This document shows positions 14,811 to 22,080 of a stretch of DNA of 29,000 nt, piece by piece. Positions within the stretch are counted from its first letter, which is position 1. Each line of letters begins with the position of its first letter. The stretch covers positions 1-29,000 of the forward strand of contig CAKQTE010000001.1 in the NCBI GenBank assembly GCA_934276485.1. Direction: 5' to 3'. The notes beneath the pieces were generated by a model. It saw only the letters and a list, made by a program, of their open reading frames with translations. It was not told the DNA's origin and searched no databases. This DNA comes from an uncultured Spirochaetales bacterium. Lineage in GTDB: Bacteria; Spirochaetota; Spirochaetia; Sphaerochaetales; Sphaerochaetaceae. The position numbers and the translations under genes are program-made.

Positions 14811-16913
14811 ATGGACATTCAGAAGGAAATACTAGAGCTTTCTAATACGCTTAGAGAGTATCAAGATGCATATTATAAGACAGGAAAACCTTTGGTTTCG
14901 GACTTTGAATACGATAGACTTTGGGATAAATTGAAGGTCTTTGAAGAAGAGTATCCAGAGTATGCATTGCCAGATTCCCCTACTCAAAGAGTTGGATCTG
15001 ACCTTACAAATGACTTTCCTGAAGTTAAGCATACAATTCCAGTGCTATCTCTAGATAAGGCATATTCAAAAGACGAAGTTCATAGCTTCTTTGATAAAGC
15101 CATAGCAAAGGAAGGCTCGGCTCTTTCTTTTGCTGCAGAAGAGAAGATAGATGGTATTTCCATGGTTCTATATTATGAAGATGGACTCTTGGTAAGAGCT
15201 GTTACCAGAGGCAATGGGGAAGTTGGTAACGATGTTACTGCAAACATCAAGACCATCAAGAGTGTTCCATTACGTATCAATGAGCCAATTGATATTGCAG
15301 TAAGAGGAGAAGTATACCTATCGAAAGCTGCATTCAATCTATTCAATTCAGAGCTGGACGAAAGCGAAAGAGCTGCAAATCCACGAAATCTAGCTGCTGG
15401 AACAGTAAGGCGTCAGAAATCAAACGAAGCAGCAGCTGTGCCTTTGGATATGTTCTGCTATGAAGGATTCTGGAGTGATAAACAAGAAACGCCCAAAGAC
15501 CATTTGCATATCCTTGCAAAGTTAAAGGAACTTGGATTTAGAACAAATCCTCACTTTGCATTTTTCGATAAAACAAAAGAGGAAGCTAAAGCCAGGCTTG
15601 AGGATGCTGGCTTGGAGGGGGATGCATTCTCTTTTGATGAATTGCAACAATACCTAGATCAAAAGACAGAAGAGAGACCTAAGCTTGCTTATGATATCGA
15701 CGGACTTGTTTTTAAGATCAATGAACTTGATACCAGAGAGCACTTTGGCTATACAGAGCATCATCCTAGATGGGCAATTGCATATAAGTTCGAATCTCCA
15801 CAGGCAGAGGCAGAGCTCCTTGGGATCACTTGCCAAGTTGGAAGAACAGGACGTGTAACTCCTGTTGCGGAGTTAAGTCCAACCAAGCTTGGTGGTTCAA
15901 CGGTTTCTAGAGCAACACTACATAATCAGGAATACATTGACGAGCTAGAGCTTGCAATTGGAGACAGAGTATCGATTACAAAAAGAGGGGATGTCATTCC
16001 TGCTGTTGAGGAAGTTGTTGAGAAGAACGAGAAAGGAAAGACTACATACCATATGCCAGACGAGTGTCCTACATGCGGTGCTAAGCTTGTTAAGGAAGGT
16101 GCGCATGAATTCTGTCCAAATCATGAGTGCCCAGACCAAGTTAAGGGACGCATTGCATATTTTGCAGGCAGAGATCAGATGGATATCGAATCGTTGGGTC
16201 CTAAGACAGTTGAGATTCTCTATAACGAGGGACTTCTTTCTTCAATTGAAGATATCTACAGCGCAGATTATGACTCGTTGATCGGCAAGCCTGGAATTGG
16301 TGCAAAGACAGTTGAAAACCTCAAGAAAGGTATAGCAGAGTCCAAGAATAGACCATATAAGACAGTGCTTGCTTCCTTGGGTATACAGGAAATTGGTGCT
16401 AAGGGAGCATCTTTCTTGGCAGACGCAGGATTCACATCTCTCGATATGCTTATCCTGGCATCAAACAAGGACGACAAGAGTGTGTTTACTTCTATCAAGG
16501 GAATAGGAGAAAGCACTGCTGAGATTCTAATAAAAGCATTCAAGGATCCAAATTTGTTGAAGACAATATCTTCACTCACAGCCCATGGCCTACATACAAA
16601 TGCAGCTCTGGATGAGGTAGAGGAAGCGAAGGATTCTATCTTTTCCGGGCAAGTTTGGGTTGCAACAGGATCTTTTGAACATTTCAATCCTAGATCCAAG
16701 GCTCTTAAGGAGATCGAGAAGAGAGGAGGACGCACAGCATCCTCTGTAACAAGCAAAACAACACACCTCTTGGTGGGTAAGGGTGGAGGCGGAAAAAGAG
16801 CTGAGGCAGAGAAGCTTGGTGTGACAATAGTAACAGAAGAGGAATTCCTTACACTCATTGGGGATATTAATGAGAAAAAAGATGAAAATACAGTACAAGG
16901 AATGCTTTTCTAG
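14811..16913 (+). CDS. ligA: NAD-dependent DNA ligase LigA
   Basis: 700 residues, slightly longer than the usual 670. It seals nicks in replication and repair using NAD. Domain Ia (YxxAYY pattern) comes first. The adenylation domain has the catalytic lysine K112 in EEKIDG, with later conserved motifs including YKF. An OB fold follows (GRTGRVTPVAEL and SRATLHN), then a zinc finger with C419-x2-C422 and a second cysteine pair in FCPNHECPDQ. Helix-hairpin-helix units come next (GIGAKTVENL, GIQEIGAKGA, GIGESTAEIL), and a BRCT domain around 610-690 (SKTTHLLVGKGGG). All are intact. No terminator separates it from the aminotransferase 43 bases downstream, so read-through is likely. Confidence 0.97.
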   Translation: MDIQKEILELSNTLREYQDAYYKTGKPLVSDFEYDRLWDKLKVFEEEYPEYALPDSPTQRVGSDLTNDFPEVKHTIPVLSLDKAYSKDEVHSFFDKAIAKEGSALSFAAEEKIDGISMVLYYEDGLLVRAVTRGNGEVGNDVTANIKTIKSVPLRINEPIDIAVRGEVYLSKAAFNLFNSELDESERAANPRNLAAGTVRRQKSNEAAAVPLDMFCYEGFWSDKQETPKDHLHILAKLKELGFRTNPHFAFFDKTKEEAKARLEDAGLEGDAFSFDELQQYLDQKTEERPKLAYDIDGLVFKINELDTREHFGYTEHHPRWAIAYKFESPQAEAELLGITCQVGRTGRVTPVAELSPTKLGGSTVSRATLHNQEYIDELELAIGDRVSITKRGDVIPAVEEVVEKNEKGKTTYHMPDECPTCGAKLVKEGAHEFCPNHECPDQVKGRIAYFAGRDQMDIESLGPKTVEILYNEGLLSSIEDIYSADYDSLIGKPGIGAKTVENLKKGIAESKNRPYKTVLASLGIQEIGAKGASFLADAGFTSLDMLILASNKDDKSVFTSIKGIGESTAEILIKAFKDPNLLKTISSLTAHGLHTNAALDEVEEAKDSIFSGQVWVATGSFEHFNPRSKALKEIEKRGGRTASSVTSKTTHLLVGKGGGGKRAEAEKLGVTIVTEEEFLTLIGDINEKKDENTVQGMLF

Positions 16914-16956
16914 ATAACCTCTTTTGTATATTCTTTATTCAATTTGGAGATTCTCG

Positions 16957-18258
16957 ATGAACGAATTAGCTATTGAATTGAATAAAGTGCTTGAGAACTC
17001 TGTTGTATACCCCTTTCTTTCAGAAAGAGGAAAGAGAATGTTCTTTCCAAAGGGAATTGTTGCACAGAGCGCTGAGGCTGGGGAGAAGGCTAGTAGATAT
17101 AACGCAACAGTAGGACTTGCAACTCAACATGGCGAGCCATTCTGCCTTGAGGATATCTATTCACAATTTGTTCCGGGCTCTTTGAAAAAGAGTCAGGTTT
17201 TCTCATATGCTCCAGGCGGTGGAGATAAAACACTAAGAGCACTGTGGAAGAAAGAGATTATCAGAAAGAATCCAAGACTTAAGGATAGGCTGTTTTCTGA
17301 ACCTCTTGTTACTGCAGGTTTGACCCATACAATTAGCTTGATAGCAAATATGTTCGTCTCTCCCGGAGATGAAATTGTTTCACCTGATTTGTTTTGGGAC
17401 AACTACGAGTTGATCTTCTCCGATAACGCTGGTGGTGTGATGAAACTATTCAAGTCTTTCACTCCAGAGGGGAGATTCAATACCGAAGGAATGAAGAAAG
17501 CTTTGTTGGAGACAAAGGGAGAAACTGCAAGGATAATCCTTAATTTCCCAAATAACCCAACTGGCTACACTCCATCAAAGAGCGAGGCTATGGAGATTCT
17601 GAAAGCTCTTGTTGATGTTGCTGACACTGGCAAGAAGATCATGGTCATATCAGATGATGCATACTTCGGACTCTTTTACGAAGAAGAGACTGAGAAAGAA
17701 TCCCTGTTTGCATATATGGCAGACGCTCACGAGAATATCTTTGCGATCAAGGGAGATGCGGCAACAAAGGAAGAGATGGTTTGGGGATTCAGAATTGGAT
17801 TTATATCCTATGCATCAAAGAACTTTACTCCTGATGTCTTGGATGCACTTACAAAGAAGACATTGGGTGCTATCAGATGCACAGTATCAAACTGCGATCG
17901 CCCTGGTCAGTCTCTGCTACTGAAGGCAATGACTGAAGGAAAGAGATACCAAGAAGACAAAAAGTACCTTTTTGATACTATCTCTGATCGCTATAACACT
18001 CTAAGGGATGCACTTAATAGCCACAAAGACAGCAAAGTGTTAACACCTTATCCTTTCAATTCTGGATATTTCATGGCATTTGATACAAATGGACATGACG
18101 CAGAGGAGCTAAGACTCTATCTATTAGATAAATACCATGTCGGAACCATCAATATCATGGGCAAAACATTACGCCTAGCGTACTGTTCTGTTGAAAAAGA
18201 GGGCATTAAAGAATTAGTTGACTTGGTGTATAATGCGGCTGAGGAGCTATGGAACTAA
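16957..18258 (+). CDS. PLP-dependent aminotransferase, class I/II
   Basis: 433 residues of the fold-type I aminotransferase family. The cofactor-site landmarks are in order: NFPNNPTGYTPS (Asn that contacts the PLP ring hydroxyl), SDDAYFGLFYEE (near 231; Asp paired with the pyridine nitrogen), AIKGDAATKEE (near 262; the likely Schiff-base lysine) and WGFRIGFISY. The substrate cannot be assigned. The unusual N-terminus, with RGKRMFFPKGI and a catalytic loop longer than in AspC, marks a distinct subgroup. The ATG at 16957 is chosen because GGAG lies seven bases upstream at 16946-16949; an upstream in-frame start at 16924 precedes that site. It overlaps the next gene by ten bases. Confidence 0.87.
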   Translation: MNELAIELNKVLENSVVYPFLSERGKRMFFPKGIVAQSAEAGEKASRYNATVGLATQHGEPFCLEDIYSQFVPGSLKKSQVFSYAPGGGDKTLRALWKKEIIRKNPRLKDRLFSEPLVTAGLTHTISLIANMFVSPGDEIVSPDLFWDNYELIFSDNAGGVMKLFKSFTPEGRFNTEGMKKALLETKGETARIILNFPNNPTGYTPSKSEAMEILKALVDVADTGKKIMVISDDAYFGLFYEEETEKESLFAYMADAHENIFAIKGDAATKEEMVWGFRIGFISYASKNFTPDVLDALTKKTLGAIRCTVSNCDRPGQSLLLKAMTEGKRYQEDKKYLFDTISDRYNTLRDALNSHKDSKVLTPYPFNSGYFMAFDTNGHDAEELRLYLLDKYHVGTINIMGKTLRLAYCSVEKEGIKELVDLVYNAAEELWN

Positions 18259-18608
18259 GTACTAAGATATACCTACTCAATGATAATGGTGAGAAGTTCA
18301 TGGGAATAGGAGTCCTATGGCTGCTGGAAGCTATTGAGGAGTGTTCTTCTTTAAGACAGGCTGCAGCAAAGATGGGACTATCGTATTCAAAGGCTTATAC
18401 CATGCTTTCCAATCTGGAAAAAGAACTTGGAAAGCCTATTGTTGATAGACATAAGGGAGGCCACATGAGAGAAGGAGTGCAGTTGACACCCTTTGCAAAG
18501 GAATTTATCTCTCTATATAGGTCTTTCCAGGATGAAGTTAAGTCATCAAGTCAAATTCTCTATGAGAAATTCCTACAGGAATATCGAAAGATGGAGGTGC
18601 AAGAATGA
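18249..18608 (+). CDS. ModE-like winged-helix DNA-binding protein
   Basis: 119 residues: a single LysR/ModE N-terminal-type winged helix and nothing else. The recognition region is CSSLRQAAAKMGLSYSKAYTMLSNLEKELG (about 32-61), matching ModE's AA-x-x-GxSYxxAW pattern. The wing is followed by LTPFAKEFISLYRSF, the start of a dimer helix. There is no molybdate-binding TOBE domain, so the ligand (if any) is unknown. It overlaps the aminotransferase by 10 bases at its start and phosphofructokinase by 4 at its end. The three are therefore probably made together, and the protein may regulate its own operon. Confidence 0.83.
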   Translation: MELSTKIYLLNDNGEKFMGIGVLWLLEAIEECSSLRQAAAKMGLSYSKAYTMLSNLEKELGKPIVDRHKGGHMREGVQLTPFAKEFISLYRSFQDEVKSSSQILYEKFLQEYRKMEVQE

Positions 18609-19933
18609 GAACAAGAGATGAGTTCGATTTTACAATTGACAGACTAGGAGAAGCAAAACTCAATTCTCCTATCAGAATGTCCGGCGCTAAAGGCGATGGT
18701 GTTGCAAACTATGTAAAGGATACGGATCAGATTCTTTATTCCATCGAAACAGAGACTGTTAATGGGGAAGTAAGACCACTACACTCTGATGTATTGGAGC
18801 TCGCTGGTCCTAGAGAGAAGATATATTTCAATCCATCACATGTTCATGCAGCTATCTGTACATGTGGCGGTCTTTGTCCAGGCCTTAACAATGTCATAAG
18901 AGCAGTTGTTAGATGCTTTTGGTATAGATATGGAGTCAGAAGAATCTCAGGAATCCAATATGGATATCTGGGCCTATTGGAGAATTCTCCATGGCCATTG
19001 ATCCCACTGGACCCAGATCTTGTTGATGATATCCAGGAAAAGGGCGGAACAATTCTTGGTTCTGCTCGTGGAGGCGGAAAGCAAGTCGAGGAAATCGTTG
19101 ATTCTCTTGAGCGCCTCAATATAAACATCCTGATCACAATCGGTGGAGACGGCACACTTAGGGGTGCTTACGACATTGGAGAGGAGATAAAGAGAAGAGG
19201 CTTGAAGATAGCAACTATAGGAGTTCCTAAAACCATCGATAACGATTTGTGCTTCATTGATTCCTCTTTTGGTTTTGACACAGCAGTTACTCAAGCTGTT
19301 CCTTCAGTGCGCGGTGCGCATGTTGAGGCAAAGGGCTCAATTAATGGAATTGGACTGGTAAAGGTAATGGGAAGAGAGTCTGGATATATTGCAGCTCACA
19401 CATCTCTTGCGCAGTCCGATGTTAACTTCTGTCTTATCCCAGAGTGTCCATTTGACCTCGAGGGTCCAAATGGCCTATTGGAAAACCTAAAGAGAAGAAT
19501 CCTTGAGCGTGGACACGCAGTTATATTGGTTGCAGAAGGGGCAGGACAGGAGTTTGCACCTCCTACAGGTGAGACAGATGCTTCTGGAAACATCAAATAC
19601 CATGATATCGGTATATTCTTGAAGAATAAAATAAAGGAGTACTTTGCAGAGCAAGGTATTGCAACCTCAATCAAGTATATAGACCCTTCGTATATCATTC
19701 GTTCAGCACCAGCAGATAGCTATGATTCCATATATTGTGCACGTTTGGGCGCTCACGCTGTTCATGCTGCTATGGCAGGAAAGACACAGTGCATCGCATC
19801 TCGTGTTAACAACCAATATGTATATCTTCCTATCAAGGTAGCAGTATCAAAGAGAAGCCATGTAGATCCAGAAGGATCCTTGTGGAGAGATGTTCTTGAG
19901 AACACCAGACAGCCATTCTCGATGAAGAACTAA
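18605..19933 (+). CDS. 6-phosphofructokinase (ATP-type residue set)
   Basis: 442 residues, longer than E. coli PfkA (320) and like the long spirochaete/plant/trypanosome clade. Motifs: TCGGLCPGLNNVIR (near 85-97), GGDGT (near 180), GVPKTIDND (near 206-214) and MGRESGY (near 254). The glycine in GGDGT is the residue found in ATP users (PPi enzymes have GGDD), while the lysine in PKTIDND is shared with PPi enzymes and with the plant-type ATP enzymes. ATP as donor is my inference. It catalyses the committed step of glycolysis. GGAGGTG lies just before the ATGA overlap with the ModE-like gene, and a hairpin terminator follows at 19948. Confidence 0.92.
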   Translation: MRTRDEFDFTIDRLGEAKLNSPIRMSGAKGDGVANYVKDTDQILYSIETETVNGEVRPLHSDVLELAGPREKIYFNPSHVHAAICTCGGLCPGLNNVIRAVVRCFWYRYGVRRISGIQYGYLGLLENSPWPLIPLDPDLVDDIQEKGGTILGSARGGGKQVEEIVDSLERLNINILITIGGDGTLRGAYDIGEEIKRRGLKIATIGVPKTIDNDLCFIDSSFGFDTAVTQAVPSVRGAHVEAKGSINGIGLVKVMGRESGYIAAHTSLAQSDVNFCLIPECPFDLEGPNGLLENLKRRILERGHAVILVAEGAGQEFAPPTGETDASGNIKYHDIGIFLKNKIKEYFAEQGIATSIKYIDPSYIIRSAPADSYDSIYCARLGAHAVHAAMAGKTQCIASRVNNQYVYLPIKVAVSKRSHVDPEGSLWRDVLENTRQPFSMKN

Positions 19934-19947
19934 TACAAGATTATTCC

Positions 19948-19973
19948 GAGCCCCTCTTTGAGGGGTTCATTAT
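19948..19973 (+). terminator. terminator-like hairpin after phosphofructokinase
   Basis: GAGCCCCTC (19948-19956) pairs with GAGGGGTTC (19960-19968), including one G-T pair, around a TTT loop. The downstream tract is ATTATTG, only moderately T-rich, so some read-through into the Nudix gene is possible. Confidence 0.65.
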
Positions 19974-19986
19974 TGTAAGGATACAA

Positions 19987-20376
19987 ATGAAGAACATTAG
20001 AGTTAGTGCTGCAGTCATTGCACACGATGGAAAGATATTCGCAACTCAACGAGGCTATGGCCAATATAAGGATTATTGGGAGTTTCCTGGCGGCAAAAGA
20101 GAAGATGGCGAGAGTGGCGAGGATGCTATCATAAGAGAGATAAAAGAAGAACTGAATGTCGATATCGCAGTCGATAGCTATCTAACAACAGTCGAATACC
20201 AATACCCAGAGTTCTTTCTTGTTATGGATGTCTATCTTTGTTCCATAGTCTCCGGGGAGATATCTCTTTCTGTACATGAAGATGCGCGCTGGCTTTCTGC
20301 TATAGATATAGATACCGTCGATTGGCTTCCTGCAGACATTGCTGTAATCGAAGAGATGAAAAAGAAGGCTCTTTGA
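19987..20376 (+). CDS. Nudix hydrolase, MutT type
   Basis: 129 residues. The Nudix box is complete: G36-x5-E42-x7-R50-E51-x2-E54-E55, preceded by DYWEFPGG as in MutT-type (8-oxo-dGTP or CTP) pyrophosphohydrolases. It hydrolyses a nucleoside diphosphate linked to another moiety; the exact substrate is not readable. TAAGGA upstream of the ATG serves as the ribosome site. The stop codon (20374-20376) directly abuts the stop of the convergent ATPase gene at 20377, with no intergenic base. Confidence 0.92.
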   Translation: MKNIRVSAAVIAHDGKIFATQRGYGQYKDYWEFPGGKREDGESGEDAIIREIKEELNVDIAVDSYLTTVEYQYPEFFLVMDVYLCSIVSGEISLSVHEDARWLSAIDIDTVDWLPADIAVIEEMKKKAL

Positions 20377-21669
20377 TTATAAATCAAGGCTGTTCTCATT
20401 CAGAAGAAAATCGAAAATACTCATTATAGTGACGCCTTCTTCGTCCCTCCAAATAGGACTATAGCTATTTACAATAATGATTTTCTTGAAAGAGTCAGGA
20501 ATCTTCACCAGAGATGCTTGCTCTTGTTTAAGTTTCTCCCTGTCGGGGATGGCATATGCAGATTGAATGTAGTATCTTCTGCTTGCATCGTTTACAACAA
20601 AATCCACTTCTAAGAGCTTACGTATGTTTTTTCCGTTTTCTCTTCTTTGTGTTTCTACGACTCCCACATCGACATTATATCCTCTATATATAAGTTCATT
20701 GTATATGGCATTTTCCATTAAATGAGTCTGTTCAAATTGTCGGAAGTTCAATAGTGCATTTCTAAGTCCTAGATCTGAATAGTAGTATTTAACAGGAGTG
20801 CTTATGTATCTTCGACCTTTAATGTCAAAACGCTCTGCCTTCTTGATAATAAAGCTTTCTTCTAGATATTTCAGATATTTTGAGATTGTCGGCATTGAAA
20901 TATTCTTGAGTCCACTACTGATGAATGTATCTGATATACGTTGAGCATTAGTCAGAGAGCCAACAGATGATGCAATCACCTTCATTATAGTCTCGATATT
21001 ATCTTTGTTGTCTATGTTATATCGTTCGGAAATATCTCGGAGATAAATTTCGGTATTCAATCTATTAAGATAATTGCTTTTCTGCTCATTATTTGGCTCA
21101 GCCAATATATGAGGAAGTCCTCCATAATATAGATAGTCATTGAATGCATCGAACTTGTCTTTTCCTGTTGCTGGATAGTATTCAGAAAAAGATAGAGGAG
21201 ATATGTGAACTTCATCTCCTCGTCCTCTAAATTCAGTCATTACGTCGGAAGATAGGAATTTGGAATTGCTTCCAGTGATATAAACATCGACATTTTGTTT
21301 CCTCAAAAGGCCATTCAATACTCCATAGAGCCCAATAGGAGAAATGTCTTTGTTTTTTATTTCTTCTTTTGAAATTGCATATTGAGCTTCATCTATGAAT
21401 ACATAATATTCTTGAGAAGAATCCGAAATCCTTTCTAGTATGTATTCATATAGTTTGTGAGGGTCTGAGAGAGAAAAGAATTTTTCATCATCGAGAGCAA
21501 TTGAAATGATATTGCTTTCCGCAACCCCAATGGAAATCAGATAATCATGGTAGATATGGAACAATAAATAGGATTTTCCAGAGCGTCTGATTCCTGTAAT
21601 GACCTTGATCATACCATTGTTCTTTCTCTTTATTAGTCTTGATAGATATTTATCTCTCTTGATCTGCAT
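20377..21669 (-). CDS. AAA ATPase with DUF4143-type C-terminus lacking ExK
   Basis: 430 residues. Walker A is GIRRSGKS (26-33), Walker B YYVFIDEAQYA (near 92-102). The middle has RDISERYNID and a winged-helix-like stretch (TNAQRISDTFISSGLKNISMPTISKYLKYLEES region). At the C-terminus EVDFVV is present, but where the two other ATPases have IEVK/IEIK this one has YYIQSAY, so the nuclease-like ExK is absent. It represents a different subgroup; YIQ-type variants are, as I recall, common in gut bacteria. The ribosome site is weak (GAGAAAG). Upstream lie two 38-bp dyad repeats and a TATACT -10 box (21730-21725). Confidence 0.9.
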   Translation of the reverse strand: MQIKRDKYLSRLIKRKNNGMIKVITGIRRSGKSYLLFHIYHDYLISIGVAESNIISIALDDEKFFSLSDPHKLYEYILERISDSSQEYYVFIDEAQYAISKEEIKNKDISPIGLYGVLNGLLRKQNVDVYITGSNSKFLSSDVMTEFRGRGDEVHISPLSFSEYYPATGKDKFDAFNDYLYYGGLPHILAEPNNEQKSNYLNRLNTEIYLRDISERYNIDNKDNIETIMKVIASSVGSLTNAQRISDTFISSGLKNISMPTISKYLKYLEESFIIKKAERFDIKGRRYISTPVKYYYSDLGLRNALLNFRQFEQTHLMENAIYNELIYRGYNVDVGVVETQRRENGKNIRKLLEVDFVVNDASRRYYIQSAYAIPDREKLKQEQASLVKIPDSFKKIIIVNSYSPIWRDEEGVTIMSIFDFLLNENSLDL

Positions 21670-21690
21670 TGCTTTCTCTTTTTTATCTTA

Positions 21691-21797
21691 TTTTAGATTT
21701 TTGCTACATGTAGCATTTTTCTAAAGTATACAATAGATTTGCGAAAATACTAGAGAGCGTTTTAGATTTTTGCTGCTTGCAGCATTTTTCTAAAGTA
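21691..21797. repeat. two 38-bp dyad repeats before the third ATPase
   Basis: Copy A (21691-21728) and copy B (21760-21797) are identical at 35 of 38 positions. Each has outer arms TTTAGA and TCTAAA around a central dyad, GCTACATGTAGC (21703-21714) in A and GCTGCTTGCAGC (21772-21783) in B. The three differences all fall in the dyad, and two of them are a compensatory A-T to G-C change. The start-to-start distance is 69 bp. On the minus strand the predicted -10 box TATACT (21730-21725) overlaps the end of copy A, so A covers the start point and B lies some 70 bp upstream. The wider stretch 21670-22080 has no protein gene: it holds these repeats, a terminator, tRNA-Ser with its promoter, and the hairpin after the nucleotidase gene. 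Confidence 0.92.
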
Positions 21798-21824
21798 AAA
21801 TAAGGGATTTTCATATTATAAATG

Positions 21825-21850
21825 AAAAAACCTCCAGATTTTGCTGGAGG
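21825..21850 (-). terminator. rho-independent terminator after tRNA-Ser
   Basis: Read on the minus strand, CCTCCAG (21850-21844) pairs with CTGGAGG (21837-21831) around a 6-base loop and is followed by TTTTTT (21830-21825). It is a textbook terminator nine bases beyond the tRNA 3' end, and separates the tRNA from the ATPase gene. Confidence 0.93.
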
Positions 21851-21858
21851 CTAGAATT

Positions 21859-21944
21859 CGGAGAGAGAGAGATTCGAACTCTCGTCGGCTTTTGACCGAA
21901 CACGACTTCCAATCGTGCACCTTCGACCACTCGGACATCTCTCC
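21859..21944 (-). tRNA. tRNA-Ser (anticodon GGA)
   Basis: An 86-base cloverleaf on the minus strand. The acceptor stem GGAGAGA/TCTCTCC has discriminator G. The D-arm region is TCCGAGTGGTCGAAGG. The anticodon stem CACGA/TCGTG holds loop TTGGAAG, giving anticodon GGA (reads UCC and UCU). The long variable arm typical of class II serine tRNAs is present, and the T-arm has GAGTTCGAATCTC. CCA is not encoded. Confidence 0.97.
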
Positions 21945-21962
21945 AATAAGTTGAACACAAGA

Positions 21963-21991
21963 ATGTTACTCAAAAGAATGGTTCTTGTAAA
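21963..21991 (-). promoter_or_regulatory. predicted promoter of tRNA-Ser
   Basis: On the minus strand, TTTACA (21991-21986), a 17-base spacer and TAACAT (21968-21963), placing the start about 10-12 bases before the tRNA 5' end. Confidence 0.5.
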
Positions 21992-22042
21992 TAGGATGAA
22001 AGATTAACCTATATATGCTTGTTTTGCTTGGAATGAATTATG

Positions 22043-22076
22043 TTTAGGCTCCAAGACAAAAGCCCTGGAGCCTAAA
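22043..22076 (-). terminator. long hairpin after the nucleotidase gene
   Basis: TTTAGGCTCCA (22043-22053) and TGGAGCCTAAA (22066-22076) form a perfect 11-bp stem with a 12-base loop, beginning four bases beyond the nucleotidase stop codon. The distal arm ends in AAA on the minus strand and no long T-tract follows, so it may act as a transcript-end or stabilising stem rather than a classical terminator. Confidence 0.6.
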
Positions 22077-22080
22077 AGCG

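Noticed and set aside
16268..16858. 196-codon open frame antisense to ligA
   Set aside because: It lies wholly inside the well-conserved ligA gene, is serine/proline rich as expected of a shadow frame, and has no recognisable domain or ribosome site.
16924..16956. Extended N-terminus for the aminotransferase
   Set aside because: The upstream start precedes the GGAG ribosome site at 16946-16949, which is correctly spaced for the ATG at 16957.
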